Shown here: piece by piece, positions 1 to 8,150 of the stretch | Layout of the letters: every line of letters starts with the position of its first letter | Position numbering within the stretch: the stretch's first letter is position 1 | Assembly (NCBI RefSeq): GCF_003391395.1 | Contig: NZ_CP024190.1 | Span: forward strand, 6,386,001-6,450,000 | Length of the DNA stretch: 64,000 nucleotides | Source of the DNA: Mycobacterium marinum | GTDB lineage: Bacteria > Actinomycetota > Actinomycetes > Mycobacteriales > Mycobacteriaceae | Reading direction: 5' to 3' | Translations under genes and position numbers: made by a program | The notes under the pieces: model-generated | Told to the model about the DNA's origin: nothing | What the model saw: the letters and a program-made list of their open reading frames with translations, nothing else | Databases searched by the model: none

Positions 1-170
1 TGCCAACCATGCCCATCATGGTCCCAAATTCACTAGACCTGGCTGACTTGTACCGGGACAAAACGAATTGGCTGCGTTGCCCGATCTCTGCGACGGTATA
101 GCCTGGCCTCTTCGGTCGGGCCGCCGCAACTGTGCCCGTCCAAGCCTTGGTTCACGGGCGGCGATCGGGA

Positions 171-707
171 CTAGCCAGTTGTTGCAGTGAAGTCGTTCTT
201 GTATCGGGTGGCGAACACCTCTTCTTCTGCCGCGGCCGCCTGCTCGGGCGTCGGCAAGTTCATTGTCTTCTCAACGATTTCGCGCAGCACGGCGCGTTGT
301 TCTGCGTCGTTCACTTCATTCATGCCTTGGAGCATGAAGGCGTGCTGCGCGGCCCGCGCCTTCTGCCGGGCCAGGTCCGCAAGAACAAATATCTCCTCGG
401 CAAGCCTCGGTTCGGACATGTTGTCGACCTTGTCCGACAGCTCGACCCGGTAGATGTCTCCGCCCATGACGGCCGACACCGAAACGCTCCCTTGAGGATT
501 GGTTACCGTGAACAGTTCGCACTCATCGTTCTTGTCCTCCTCGGTCACCCCAAGGATTGCTGACATGTCGGATCCGGGGTCCTCGGGTTGGGCCGGTGCG
601 TAGCTGAGCAACGCGTCGATGGCGGACTCGGTCTCTCCGGTTGCGGGGCCGGAGAAACCCAGTCCCGCTAGATAGTTATGGGCGTCGTACCCGGGCTGGT
701 CGGTCAT
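171..707 (-). CDS. EspH-like ESX-1 accessory protein (paralogue)
   Basis: A 178-residue acidic, cysteine-poor protein that closely resembles EspH, encoded at 9344-9901 in this window. Both share the central block FTVTNPQGSVSVS (about residues 66-78 here), the stretch LAEEIFVLADLARQKARAAQ and the C-terminal NLPTPE...EVFATRY signature. EspH is a cytosolic ESX-1-associated protein needed for normal secretion of some substrates; its exact biochemical role is not settled. This copy is the last gene of a minus-strand run downstream of EspB-like, EspL-like and EspF-like genes, so it probably serves those substrates rather than EspE/EspF. Start ATG gives a length close to EspH (183-185). The family is certain; the function of this copy is inferred. 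Confidence 0.9.
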   Translation of the reverse strand: MTDQPGYDAHNYLAGLGFSGPATGETESAIDALLSYAPAQPEDPGSDMSAILGVTEEDKNDECELFTVTNPQGSVSVSAVMGGDIYRVELSDKVDNMSEPRLAEEIFVLADLARQKARAAQHAFMLQGMNEVNDAEQRAVLREIVEKTMNLPTPEQAAAAEEEVFATRYKNDFTATTG

Positions 708-800
708 GACATGCCTTTCTGAGATGGGTTGCGGGCGTGGCGAGAAGCTAGCCCGAGGTTTGGGCCTCGGCGTGGTCTGACCACGCGCCGAGCGGGAACA

Positions 801-1136
801 TCAGTTGTCAATCTGCGCATCGAGGATCTCGGCGCCACGTTGGTCCGTATCGGCGTAGGAGGCGAGGGCACGGGTCAGATTCGTGGAAAGCCCATCAGCG
901 ACCCCCTCCAGGGCTCGCCCCGCGCTAGCGCGGACTGCCTCGTAGGCGCTTAGTGCATTGTTGAAGGTCGACGTGAATGGGCCGTGGGTCTCGGCGACTG
1001 TCGCACCGATCCCGGCGGGCGCCGCCGTCGCTGCCCGCAGACTTGTTGCGGTGGCGTCGTGCCCGCTGGCAAGCCGGTTCACGACGTCGGGCTGCAACGT
1101 CAACATGTCATTCATCGGCTGAACTTCGCTTTTCAT
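801..1136 (-). CDS. EspF/EspC-family ESX secretion-associated protein
   Basis: A 111-residue helical protein related to EspF (8151-8462) and EspC, the T7SS_ESX_EspC family. Shared features are the THGPFTSTFNNAL segment (EspF has THGSFTSNFNDTL) and a following helix with RASAGRALEGVADGL (EspF: RNSAGTGLQGVTGKL). EspF and EspC are small substrates or co-substrates that pair with EspE and EspA. Here there is no adjacent EspE-like gene: the upstream neighbours are EspL-like and EspB-like. Downstream is an EspH-like gene, matching the EspF...EspH order of the main locus. An internal ATG eight codons in (MNDMLTLQ) is an alternative start. Confidence 0.85.
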   Translation of the reverse strand: MKSEVQPMNDMLTLQPDVVNRLASGHDATATSLRAATAAPAGIGATVAETHGPFTSTFNNALSAYEAVRASAGRALEGVADGLSTNLTRALASYADTDQRGAEILDAQIDN

Positions 1137-1166
1137 CGGTGTTGCGTCGCTTTCGGTTTGGTGTGG

Positions 1167-1505
1167 TTAGGGGTGGGTTTGGTTGATGGCGGTGGCGAGG
1201 GTGGCCAGGGTGGTGGCCAGGGTGTGGTTGGCGGCGTTGTCGTAGGCGTGGACGGCTTGTTTGGCGTTGTGGAGGGCTTGGTTGACGCGGTGGGCGACGC
1301 CTTGGGAGCCGAGTTGTTTGAGGAGGCCGTCTTGGATGCGGATGCCGGTGAGCCAGTTGTATCCGTTGAGGGTGACCTGCACGGTGTGGGTGTTGTCTGA
1401 GGCTTTGAAGTTGCCGGCGTTCATTTGGTGGAAGCGGTTTTGCAGGGCGGTGTGGAATTGGGTGAGCCCTGCGAGCAGGTGTGCGGCGGTGGGGTCGAGG
1501 TTCAT
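1167..1505 (-). CDS. EspL-like protein, YbaB/EbfC fold
   Basis: A 112-residue protein similar to EspL (28768-29115). The middle reads TVQVTLNGYNWLTGIRIQDGLL against TVEVTINGHQWLTAVRIDDGLL in EspL, with the same N-terminal LAxFxxALxxxxxQMNxGNF helix. EspL is a YbaB/EbfC-type protein; in ESX-1 it supports stability or secretion of EspB and neighbouring substrates. The start codon overlaps the stop of the EspB-like gene (ATGA), so the two are translationally coupled, as expected for a substrate and its dedicated partner. The pairing with the EspB-like protein is inferred from context. Confidence 0.88.
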   Translation of the reverse strand: MNLDPTAAHLLAGLTQFHTALQNRFHQMNAGNFKASDNTHTVQVTLNGYNWLTGIRIQDGLLKQLGSQGVAHRVNQALHNAKQAVHAYDNAANHTLATTLATLATAINQTHP

Positions 1506-2842
1506 GGTTTGTGCTCCGTGGTGGTTGTGGTGGTGAGGTGGGGTCGGGCGGGGCCGATGAGTGCTTCGGTCCAGGGGCGTTGTTCGGTGTAGAGGGCTCG
1601 GTCGTCTTGCTGGGTGCGTTTGGTTTTGGTGGTGTGGGCTGGGCTGTTGGCGCCTAGGGGCATGCCTGCCATGGGGCCCGTGCCCAGGGGGCGGCCGGTG
1701 GGGGTGGTGCCGGGGCCCAGGGCGCCTGGCGCACCCGGGGGTGTGGGGCCCGCGCCCAGGGGGGCGGTCAAGGGGATGGCGGCGCCGGCGCCCCCGCCGA
1801 GTGCGGCGGGTTTGACGGTGGGGCCGGTGGCGAGTGTGGCCGCGGCGCGGGCGGCTTCAGTGGTGTCGGGGGTTGCGGCGGGGGGTGGGGTGAACGGCAT
1901 CGTCGGCATCGGTGGTGTGCCGGTGAAGGGCAGTGTGGGGTCCCCGCCAGGCGGGAGCGGTGGTAGCGGGGGTGGGGGTTTGGGGTCGTTGTGGGTGGGG
2001 GCTGCCGGTGGTCGGGGTGGTTGCACGGGCTCGGTGATTGTCCTGTTGGCGTATCCGGTCAGCACTTCCTCGGATTTCTTCTGACATTGCGCGTAGACCT
2101 TCATAAACGGTTTTTTATCGGGCACCCTGGGGTCACGAAGGACTTCTTCTAGCGTGGTGATATCCGCCAATGTCGGGTGTTGACCAATGGCCCAGTGGTG
2201 GGCTTGTTCGAGGCCTGAGGCTTGTTTGGCCATCGTGGTACTCAACCGCGCCATCAGACGCAGCCAGTCCCGGTGTTGATCGAATGCGGCCTGCACCGCG
2301 GTGGCCGCTTCACCTTCCCAATTCTCGAAGTCACGGAACCGGCCCAGGGCCTGCTGAATTGTCAGGTTGTAGGCATTCCAGTCATGGGCGAACTGCTTCA
2401 GCGATACACCCTGGTCGGGCTTGTTGAGGTTGATCGCGGCCAGTTTGACACCGGTATATGGAGACGGAGGCGCTGCTGGCGCGGTGGGGGTGTCGGCTAG
2501 CGCGGGCAGGGGCAGGTCCGTACCCGCGGGTACCGGCGGTGCTCCGATGCCGTGGCCGTCGGTGCCCAAAGCCGTTGCCGCGCCTTCGTCGATCTGTTCG
2601 TAGGCCTTGGCCGCATCCCTCATGAACTGCGCAAGCCGTTGCCGCGCTTGGGCGCCCGACTGCAGATAGGCACGCATGCTCTCGGCCGACAACGCCAACT
2701 GCGTGGCCCCCGCAACCGCCGGGTCCAGGGCGCACGCGGCCAACACCGCACCGCCGGGCGGATCAGCGATCGGGGCTTCCACCTCGGTGGCCCTGGCCAC
2801 GATCTCGCTGGGATCCACCGCCAGCATCCACGGCTGCGACAT
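1502..2842 (-). CDS. EspB-like ESX-1 substrate (paralogue)
   Basis: A 446-residue paralogue of EspB (29152-30516). The N-terminus (VDPSEIVARATEVEAPIADP) matches EspB (VDQQEILNRANEVEAPMATP). The PE/PPE-like helical domain contains the YxxxD export signal as YEQID (about residues 91-95) and the WxG turn as NWEGEAATA. The C-terminal third is rich in Pro, Gly, Ala and Thr and ends with ALYTEQRPWTEALIGPARP, like the EspB tail ALYTEDREWTEAVIGNRR, which surrounds the MycP1 processing region in EspB. EspB is exported by ESX-1, binds phospholipids and forms rings. All sequence hallmarks for export are intact, so this should be a functional second EspB-type substrate. It is the first gene of a four-gene minus-strand run. 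Confidence 0.9.
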   Translation of the reverse strand: MSQPWMLAVDPSEIVARATEVEAPIADPPGGAVLAACALDPAVAGATQLALSAESMRAYLQSGAQARQRLAQFMRDAAKAYEQIDEGAATALGTDGHGIGAPPVPAGTDLPLPALADTPTAPAAPPSPYTGVKLAAINLNKPDQGVSLKQFAHDWNAYNLTIQQALGRFRDFENWEGEAATAVQAAFDQHRDWLRLMARLSTTMAKQASGLEQAHHWAIGQHPTLADITTLEEVLRDPRVPDKKPFMKVYAQCQKKSEEVLTGYANRTITEPVQPPRPPAAPTHNDPKPPPPLPPLPPGGDPTLPFTGTPPMPTMPFTPPPAATPDTTEAARAAATLATGPTVKPAALGGGAGAAIPLTAPLGAGPTPPGAPGALGPGTTPTGRPLGTGPMAGMPLGANSPAHTTKTKRTQQDDRALYTEQRPWTEALIGPARPHLTTTTTTEHKP

Positions 2843-2865
2843 GCCGAAACTCCTTCATCGTGCTA

Positions 2866-2990
2866 TAGCTATTATCGTCGCTGAATTCGATGGTCCGCGC
2901 ACCAAATTCCGGCACGATTATTTCAGAACTACCTTCTGAAATAAACCAGAATTAGATTCCGGAACATAAACCCGAATTGGTTTCTGAAAT
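2866..2990. promoter_or_regulatory. Shared upstream module with inverted-repeat array before the EspB-like gene
   Basis: About 25-150 bp upstream of the EspB-like start. It begins with ATTATCGTCGCTGAATTCG (2871-2889), also present in related form upstream of espB (about 30547) and of the EspA/EspE-like gene (about 25785). It then holds a perfect inverted repeat: TATTTCAGAA (2919-2928), 5-bp spacer, TTCTGAAATA (2934-2943). Imperfect copies follow (CCAGAATTAGATTCCGGAA near 2946-2964, TTTCTGAAAT near 2981-2990). This looks like an operator array for a dimeric regulator; which regulator is unknown. The rest of 2843-3324 holds no gene I can support. Confidence 0.6.
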
Positions 2991-3324
2991 AGGCCACCAG
3001 GTGCTCTGCGTCCTGCCCACGCGCTAAATCATTGCCCACTTTTTCGGGGGCATCCAGCAGGAACTTTCCGGACCGGAGATATATTGCGAATCGTCGACTT
3101 GCAATTGCACGCACGCAGGACTTGATGGCGCAATACGGCAGGTCCGGCGCCGGGCCCGGACCCAACGAGGCCAATCGGCCGCCTCAGGGCACAAGCCCCC
3201 GAACCGGGCAACACAGCGGTTCACGGGGGTGTCGGGCCAAACCGGCCGGCCGGCGAGAGTGCCAGTCGATGCTTGGATACTGGTCGGTGTTTGGCATTGG
3301 CAGTCTGATGCGACCGAGGAGCCC

Positions 3325-4638
3325 ATGAACGAACGCGAGGAGTTTCTGCGAGACCGGGTCCGGCCGGACCAGCCCAGCGTTCCCGACGCGAGTCGGTCTC
3401 GTCAGCGTTCCGGTATGTACCGGACGGCGACGGACGCGTCGGGCCCTCCGGTAGCGCCCACTCACCAACCTCGGCCCGCCCCGCCCCGTCCGCCGACTCC
3501 GCAGCCTTCACCCGTTCCACCGCGGGGGGCCAACCCGCATCCCCCGCCGCCACCGGCGCCACCTTCGGTCCCGGCGCCGCCGCCCCCACCGGTGGCACAT
3601 CCACCCACCGGGCACAACTCGCCGCCACAAGCTGCCCCACACGAACCGATGCCGAAGGTTCCACCGCCAAGCCTTGGGGCCGAGCCCACACCGGCGCGCA
3701 CCCCCGGCGAGCCTCCATCCACCGACCACGGCTGGCGACATATCATTCGACTCGCGTCGTTTGGGCTGATCAACCCACGCCCATCGGCGGCGCAGCGCGA
3801 TGCCGCCGAATTCGAAGCGGCCATTCGAGCCCCGTTGCGCGGCACCCACAAGGTTGGTGTGTTGGGCAAGGGCGGCGTCGGCAAGACGTCAGTCGCTGCC
3901 AGCATCGGGTCACTCCTGGCCGAATTGCGACAGCAGGACCGCATCGTGGCGGTCGACGCCGATACCGCTTTTGGCCGGTTGAGCAGCAGGATCGATCCCA
4001 CCGCGCGTGGCTCGTTCTGGGACCTGACCGCCGATAGGAATCTGGCGTCGTTCGCCGATGTGGTTGCCCGCTTGGGCCGAAACGCTGCGGGCCTGCACGT
4101 TTTGCCCGGCGAGGCGGCCGTCGGTGGTCGCCGGTTACTTGACCCTGCGATTTATCGCGAAGCGGCGCTACGACTCGACCGCCATTTCGCCATCTCGATC
4201 ATCGACTGCGGCTCCACGATGGACGCGCCCCTAACTCAGGAAGTGTTGCGCGACCTCGATGCGCTTATCGTGGTGTCCTCCCCCTGGGCGGACGGTGCCT
4301 CGGCGGCCGCCAAGACAATGGAATGGCTCGCAGACCGCAAACTCAGCGGCTTGCTGCGGCGCAGCGTCGTGGTGCTCAACGATTCGGACGGGCATTCCGA
4401 CAAGCGCACGCGTTCAGTGCTTGCGCGCGAGTTCGTCGACCATGGACAGCAGGTTGTCGAGGTGCCTTTTGATCCGCATCTGCGCCCCGGCGGTGTTATC
4501 GATGTGAGCCATGAGTTGGAGCCGGGAACGCGACTGAAGTTTCTGCAAATCGCCGCAACGATTACCGGGCACTTCGCCGCGCGGTCCGCTGCCGACGAAG
4601 ACCCCCGTCCCACCGAAAACGTAGCGTCTGAGACCTAG
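3325..4638 (+). CDS. EspI-like proline-rich ParA/MinD ATPase (paralogue)
   Basis: A 437-residue protein: a proline-rich N-terminal half (residues 40-140, many PPP and PAPP runs) and a ParA/MinD-type P-loop ATPase. Walker A is GKGGVGKTS at residues 181-189; a second conserved stretch, ISIIDCGSTMDAPL, carries the switch aspartate. The organisation matches EspI (19551-22229), which modulates ESX-1 secretion in response to ATP level. The ATG at 3325 follows a GAGGAG ribosome site and is preferred over the earlier GTG. It is divergent from the EspB-like operon and convergent with whiB6. An EspI paralogue beside EspB/L/F/H paralogues suggests a partly autonomous accessory set; this is inference. 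Confidence 0.85.
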   Translation: MNEREEFLRDRVRPDQPSVPDASRSRQRSGMYRTATDASGPPVAPTHQPRPAPPRPPTPQPSPVPPRGANPHPPPPPAPPSVPAPPPPPVAHPPTGHNSPPQAAPHEPMPKVPPPSLGAEPTPARTPGEPPSTDHGWRHIIRLASFGLINPRPSAAQRDAAEFEAAIRAPLRGTHKVGVLGKGGVGKTSVAASIGSLLAELRQQDRIVAVDADTAFGRLSSRIDPTARGSFWDLTADRNLASFADVVARLGRNAAGLHVLPGEAAVGGRRLLDPAIYREAALRLDRHFAISIIDCGSTMDAPLTQEVLRDLDALIVVSSPWADGASAAAKTMEWLADRKLSGLLRRSVVVLNDSDGHSDKRTRSVLAREFVDHGQQVVEVPFDPHLRPGGVIDVSHELEPGTRLKFLQIAATITGHFAARSAADEDPRPTENVASET

Positions 4639-4668
4639 AGCGTCTGGTCCGCTGGATGCTCGAATGCA

Positions 4669-4706
4669 AAACAGCGCGAGAAATCGTTGAATTTCTCGCG
4701 CTGTTT
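4669..4706. terminator. Perfect hairpin between convergent EspI-like gene and whiB6
   Basis: A perfect 16-bp stem (AAACAGCGCGAGAAAT at 4669-4684 and its complement at 4691-4706) with a 6-base loop. It lies between two convergent genes and is flanked by A/T on both sides, so it can terminate transcription in either direction. Confidence 0.8.
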
Positions 4707-4773
4707 GCCTACGTGGCAATTCACCCCGGCGTCGCCGCAGACCCCTCGCAGCAGCGGCGGACGCGGCCGGGCA

Positions 4774-5061
4774 TCATGCCGATTGGGCGGTGATCCGCTC
4801 GCGCGCCGGGAAACCGTTGCGCTCTGCCAGCGACCGAAGTTGGCCCAACGCGAACGCCCGCGCCCGGCCTGCTTCCGGAATCACAACACCCGCCCAAAGT
4901 CCCTCCGCACCCGGCGACTCAACCGCGTCCCGCGCACACGCCCACCGACGCGGGCATGCGCGACACAGCGTCTTGGCCTCCTCGTCGGGCGTTGTCGTCC
5001 AACGATCGGGGTCCTGTGTGCAAACGCCCAGCGGAATCTCGTACAGAGCAGTTGCAGTCAT
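4774..5061 (-). CDS. whiB6: WhiB-like Fe-S transcription factor WhiB6
   Basis: A WhiB-family iron-sulfur regulator. From the chosen start the four cluster cysteines are C14, C33, C36 and C42 (GVCTQDPD, LCRACPRRWAC), followed by the WhiB turn GLWAGV and a basic C-terminus. The sequence is nearly identical to WhiB6 of M. tuberculosis from MTATALYE onward. WhiB6 senses redox/NO and activates ESX-1 genes; it is itself controlled by PhoPR and by EspM. I chose the ATG at 5061 because GGAGG lies about 10 bases upstream; the M. tuberculosis protein is annotated about 20 residues longer, and an ATG at 5079 (MEERLDM) is an alternative. It is divergent from espM. Confidence 0.95.
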   Translation of the reverse strand: MTATALYEIPLGVCTQDPDRWTTTPDEEAKTLCRACPRRWACARDAVESPGAEGLWAGVVIPEAGRARAFALGQLRSLAERNGFPARERITAQSA

Positions 5062-5449
5062 ATCTAAGCGTTCCTCCATAAAGCAAAAGCGTTGCAGGTT
5101 TGTAACCTCTGCCTGAGGATCGTATAGCACTAACCGTTGCAGTGCAACAGTTCCTGATGCGGGGCTACGCACCCACCTGCTACAACTTCGCTGCGAGCTG
5201 GGCCATGATAAGCATCCAAGCTGGCATAACCAGCGGTAATTACCTGTCAATCGGCTGGGCGACACGGCGCTCCACCAGCCCAGAAGCCCACCCTTCCGGA
5301 CAGAAACTGTTCCACTGCGCAATGCTTCGGGGTAGGATCAAACGTAGCGGTGGTCCGGTTTAACCAGACTACGGTCGCCTCAGAACCCCGCTGGCTGTCG
5401 TTCAAGAAACGTAGCGAAGGCATACCAATGGAAGGGTGCAACGGTTAGG
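5062..5449. promoter_or_regulatory. whiB6-espM divergent promoter region
   Basis: A 388-bp region between divergent regulators. It contains the perfect palindrome GTTGCAGTGCAAC (5136-5148), about 75 bp upstream of whiB6, and a related half-site pair, GTTGCAGGTTTGTAAC, near 5090-5105. EspM and PhoP are known to act on this intergenic region in M. marinum and M. tuberculosis. Assigning the palindrome to either protein is my inference. Confidence 0.55.
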
Positions 5450-6562
5450 ATGTTGGTCAGCGGAACGCGCGCCTTGCCACCCGCCTCAGTAGCCGCGAGC
5501 GAGGAATCGACGTACATGCCCGACGCCGAATCGACTGCTCGGCCGGCCCGTCAACGACCCGTCGGCCGCGGCACGCTGACCAACGCACGACTGGATGATC
5601 CCGTGTTATCGCAGACACATGTGCGAGCGGTTTCCGATGGTGGGCAGCGGCGGATCGTCACCAACAGCCCAAACGGTATGTTCGTCGACGGAACACGGAA
5701 AAGTTCTGTGGCTGTCAACGACAAGACCATTGTCCGGTTCGGCGATCCCACTGGAGGCAAGGCGTTGACGTTCGAAGTCGTCAGGCCCTCGAATTCGCCT
5801 GAAGAAGACAGCCGTGAACAGCGACCGGCCGAGCAATCGGACTCTCAGACCAACGATTCTGATCCCGGTGTGGCTCGCGCCGGGGCCGCCGCCGCGGCAC
5901 GACGCCGAGAGCTCGACATCAGTCAGCGCAGCCTGGCAGCCGACGGGATCATCAACGCCGGCGCACTGATCGCGTTCGAGAAGGGCCGCAGCTGGCCACG
6001 CGAACGCACCCGCGCCAAGCTGGAAGAAGTCCTGCAGTGGCCCGCGGGAACCATCGCGCGGATACGCCAGGGCGAGCCCGTTACGCCAGAGCCCGCTCCC
6101 GAAGCCAGCGTGGAGGCGCCGACCTCCGACGGCCCAGCGTCGCTGATTGCGCAGGCGGTTGCCGCCGCGGTCGACACCTGCAGCCTCGCGATCGCGGCAT
6201 TGCCCGCACCCGAGGAACCTGACTTCACCGAGCGGGCCGCACCGATCCTTGCTGATTTGCGCCAGCTCGAGGGCATCGCCGTCCAGGCGACCCGCATCAG
6301 CCGCATCACACCGGAGCTGATCAAGGCGCTTGGTGCTGTTCGGCGATATCACGACAAATTGATGACGCTCAGCGCAACCGCACCAGGAGCCACACTGGCG
6401 CAGCGTTTGTATGCCGCCCGGCGGCGGGCGAATCTGTCCACTTCGGAAACCGCGCAAGCCGCCGGAGTGACCGAAGAATTGATCGTCCGCGCGGAAGCCG
6501 AGGAAGCTTTGCATGCCGAAGCCGCCGAGGCTATTGAAGCGCTCATCCGTCAAATCAATTGA
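5450..6562 (+). CDS. espM: EspM, ESX-1 transcriptional regulator (Rv3863 orthologue)
   Basis: A 370-residue orthologue of Rv3863 / EspM, the regulator that represses whiB6 and links ESX-1 assembly to gene expression. The N-terminal half has an FHA-like stretch (residues about 48-112: LSQTHVRAV...NGMFVDG...RFGD...LTFEVV). The centre has a helix-turn-helix segment (RRRELDISQRSLAADG). The C-terminus has a second one (ARRRANLSTSETAQAAGV). The central and C-terminal parts are almost unchanged from M. tuberculosis; the first 45 residues and the linker differ. Its position divergent from whiB6 is conserved. The start at 5450 is uncertain: an in-frame internal ATG (MPDAEST) is possible. Confidence 0.88.
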   Translation: MLVSGTRALPPASVAASEESTYMPDAESTARPARQRPVGRGTLTNARLDDPVLSQTHVRAVSDGGQRRIVTNSPNGMFVDGTRKSSVAVNDKTIVRFGDPTGGKALTFEVVRPSNSPEEDSREQRPAEQSDSQTNDSDPGVARAGAAAAARRRELDISQRSLAADGIINAGALIAFEKGRSWPRERTRAKLEEVLQWPAGTIARIRQGEPVTPEPAPEASVEAPTSDGPASLIAQAVAAAVDTCSLAIAALPAPEEPDFTERAAPILADLRQLEGIAVQATRISRITPELIKALGAVRRYHDKLMTLSATAPGATLAQRLYAARRRANLSTSETAQAAGVTEELIVRAEAEEALHAEAAEAIEALIRQIN

Positions 6563-6796
6563 GGTTGGTGCCCAGTGGCAACTCACCTTGAATCGCTCGA
6601 GTCCGAACGACCGGGGACCTTCGCGTTACCCCGGTATTCGAGCATGCGGATCTTGGTGCTGTGCGCGCGAAAATGCCCGCACTACCAAGAAATTCGTGCG
6701 TCGACCACGGTCGGAGCACTGCTAAGCTCAATGTACAGACCAAAGGTGCACACAAAAAGACAGTGCACGAAACAGCGAGTGTAAGGAATTCCGCGA

Positions 6797-8053
6797 ATGG
6801 TGCCAAAGGGAAGCGGTCTTTGCAAGACAACAAGCAATTTCATTTGGGGTCAGTTGCTTTTACTTGGAGAAGGCATCCCCGACCCGGGCGATATCTTCAA
6901 CACCGGTTCGACGCTCTTCAAAGGAATCGCCGACAAGATGGGTCTGGCAATTCCGGGCACCAACTGGCTCGGCCAGGCGGCGGACGCCTATTTGAACCAG
7001 AACATCGCTCAAGAACTTCGCGCGAAGGTGATGGGTGACGTCGACTATCTGACCGGCAACCTGATTTCGAATCAGGCCGAGTATGTGTCGAACACCCGCG
7101 ACGTGCTGCGCGCGATGAAGAAGATGATCGACGGCGTCTACAAGGTCTGCAAAGGCCTCGAAAAGGTGCCGATACTCGGCTGGTTGTGGTCGTGGGAGCT
7201 CGCCCTGCCGATGTCGGGCATTGCGATGGCCACCGTCGGCGGCGCGCTGCTTTACCTGACCATCATGACGTTGATGAACCTGACCAACCTGAAGGGCCTG
7301 CTCGGCAGGTTGGTCGAAATGTTGGCCAGCCTGCCATCGCTGATAGGCGGCCTGCTCCCGAACATCCCGGGCATCATCGACGGCCTGTGGCCGCCCAAGT
7401 TGCCCGACCTTCCCATCCCGGGTCTGCCGAACATCCCGGGCCTGCCCGAGTTCACCTGGCCTCCCAAGATCGACATTCCGAACTGGAACTTGCCGATCCC
7501 GGGGCTCCCCGGTTTCGAGTTCCCGCCGACCTCGGGTATCCCCGGTATCGACTTCCCGTTCCCCAACATCCCGGGCTTGCCCAGCTTCCCCAGCCTTCCT
7601 GGGTTGCCGAGCATCCCGGACCTGTTCCCCGGCTTGCCCGGCCTGGGTGACCTGTTCTCCGGGATCGGCAATTGGGGCAAGTTGCCCACCTGGACAGATT
7701 TGGCGGCCCTACCCGACTTCTTGGGTGGCTTTGCCGGGCTGCCCACCCTGAGCTTCTCCAACCTGCTCGGCTTCGCCCAATTGCCCAACGTCAGTTCGCT
7801 GACCGCGACGATGGGCCAGCTGCAACACCTGGTCTCGGCCGCTGGCGGACCTGGCCAACTGGGCAGCATGGCGGGCCAGCAGGCCAGCATGATCTCGTCG
7901 CAGGCTTCCCAAGGCGGTCAACAGGCCACCCTAGTGAGCGACAAGAAGGAAGACGACGAAGACGGTGCGGCCGCGGGCAGCGCCGGTGCGGAACGTGCTC
8001 CCATCGACGGGGGAAACAACACCAGGCAAGGCAACGAGGGGACCCTCCTCTAG
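6797..8053 (+). CDS. espE: EspE, ESX-1 secreted/cell-surface protein
   Basis: A 418-residue orthologue of EspE (Rv3864). The N-terminal 150 residues form the EspA/EspE helical domain (SGLCKTTSNFIWGQLLLLGEGIPD at the start, a hydrophobic segment near residues 130-160). The middle is a low-complexity Pro/Gly/Leu run with repeated LP.IPGLP units. The end is acidic (DKKEDDEDG). EspE is an abundant ESX-1 substrate at the cell surface and pairs with EspF, the next gene. The 234 bp upstream of the start carry no gene and should hold the promoter of the main ESX-1 operon; AAGGA precedes the ATG. Confidence 0.96.
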   Translation: MVPKGSGLCKTTSNFIWGQLLLLGEGIPDPGDIFNTGSTLFKGIADKMGLAIPGTNWLGQAADAYLNQNIAQELRAKVMGDVDYLTGNLISNQAEYVSNTRDVLRAMKKMIDGVYKVCKGLEKVPILGWLWSWELALPMSGIAMATVGGALLYLTIMTLMNLTNLKGLLGRLVEMLASLPSLIGGLLPNIPGIIDGLWPPKLPDLPIPGLPNIPGLPEFTWPPKIDIPNWNLPIPGLPGFEFPPTSGIPGIDFPFPNIPGLPSFPSLPGLPSIPDLFPGLPGLGDLFSGIGNWGKLPTWTDLAALPDFLGGFAGLPTLSFSNLLGFAQLPNVSSLTATMGQLQHLVSAAGGPGQLGSMAGQQASMISSQASQGGQQATLVSDKKEDDEDGAAAGSAGAERAPIDGGNNTRQGNEGTLL

Positions 8054-8150
8054 TCCGGGTAACCGGTGGCGGCTCACTGGCCTACCAAAGCCATAGCGAG
8101 CCAAAGCCATAGCGAGTAGAAAGTTAGACGTAGAGGAAAGGTCTACCCCC

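Noticed and set aside
5606..6586. 326-codon open frame on minus
   Set aside because: Shadow of espM; no conserved product and opposite codon-position bias.
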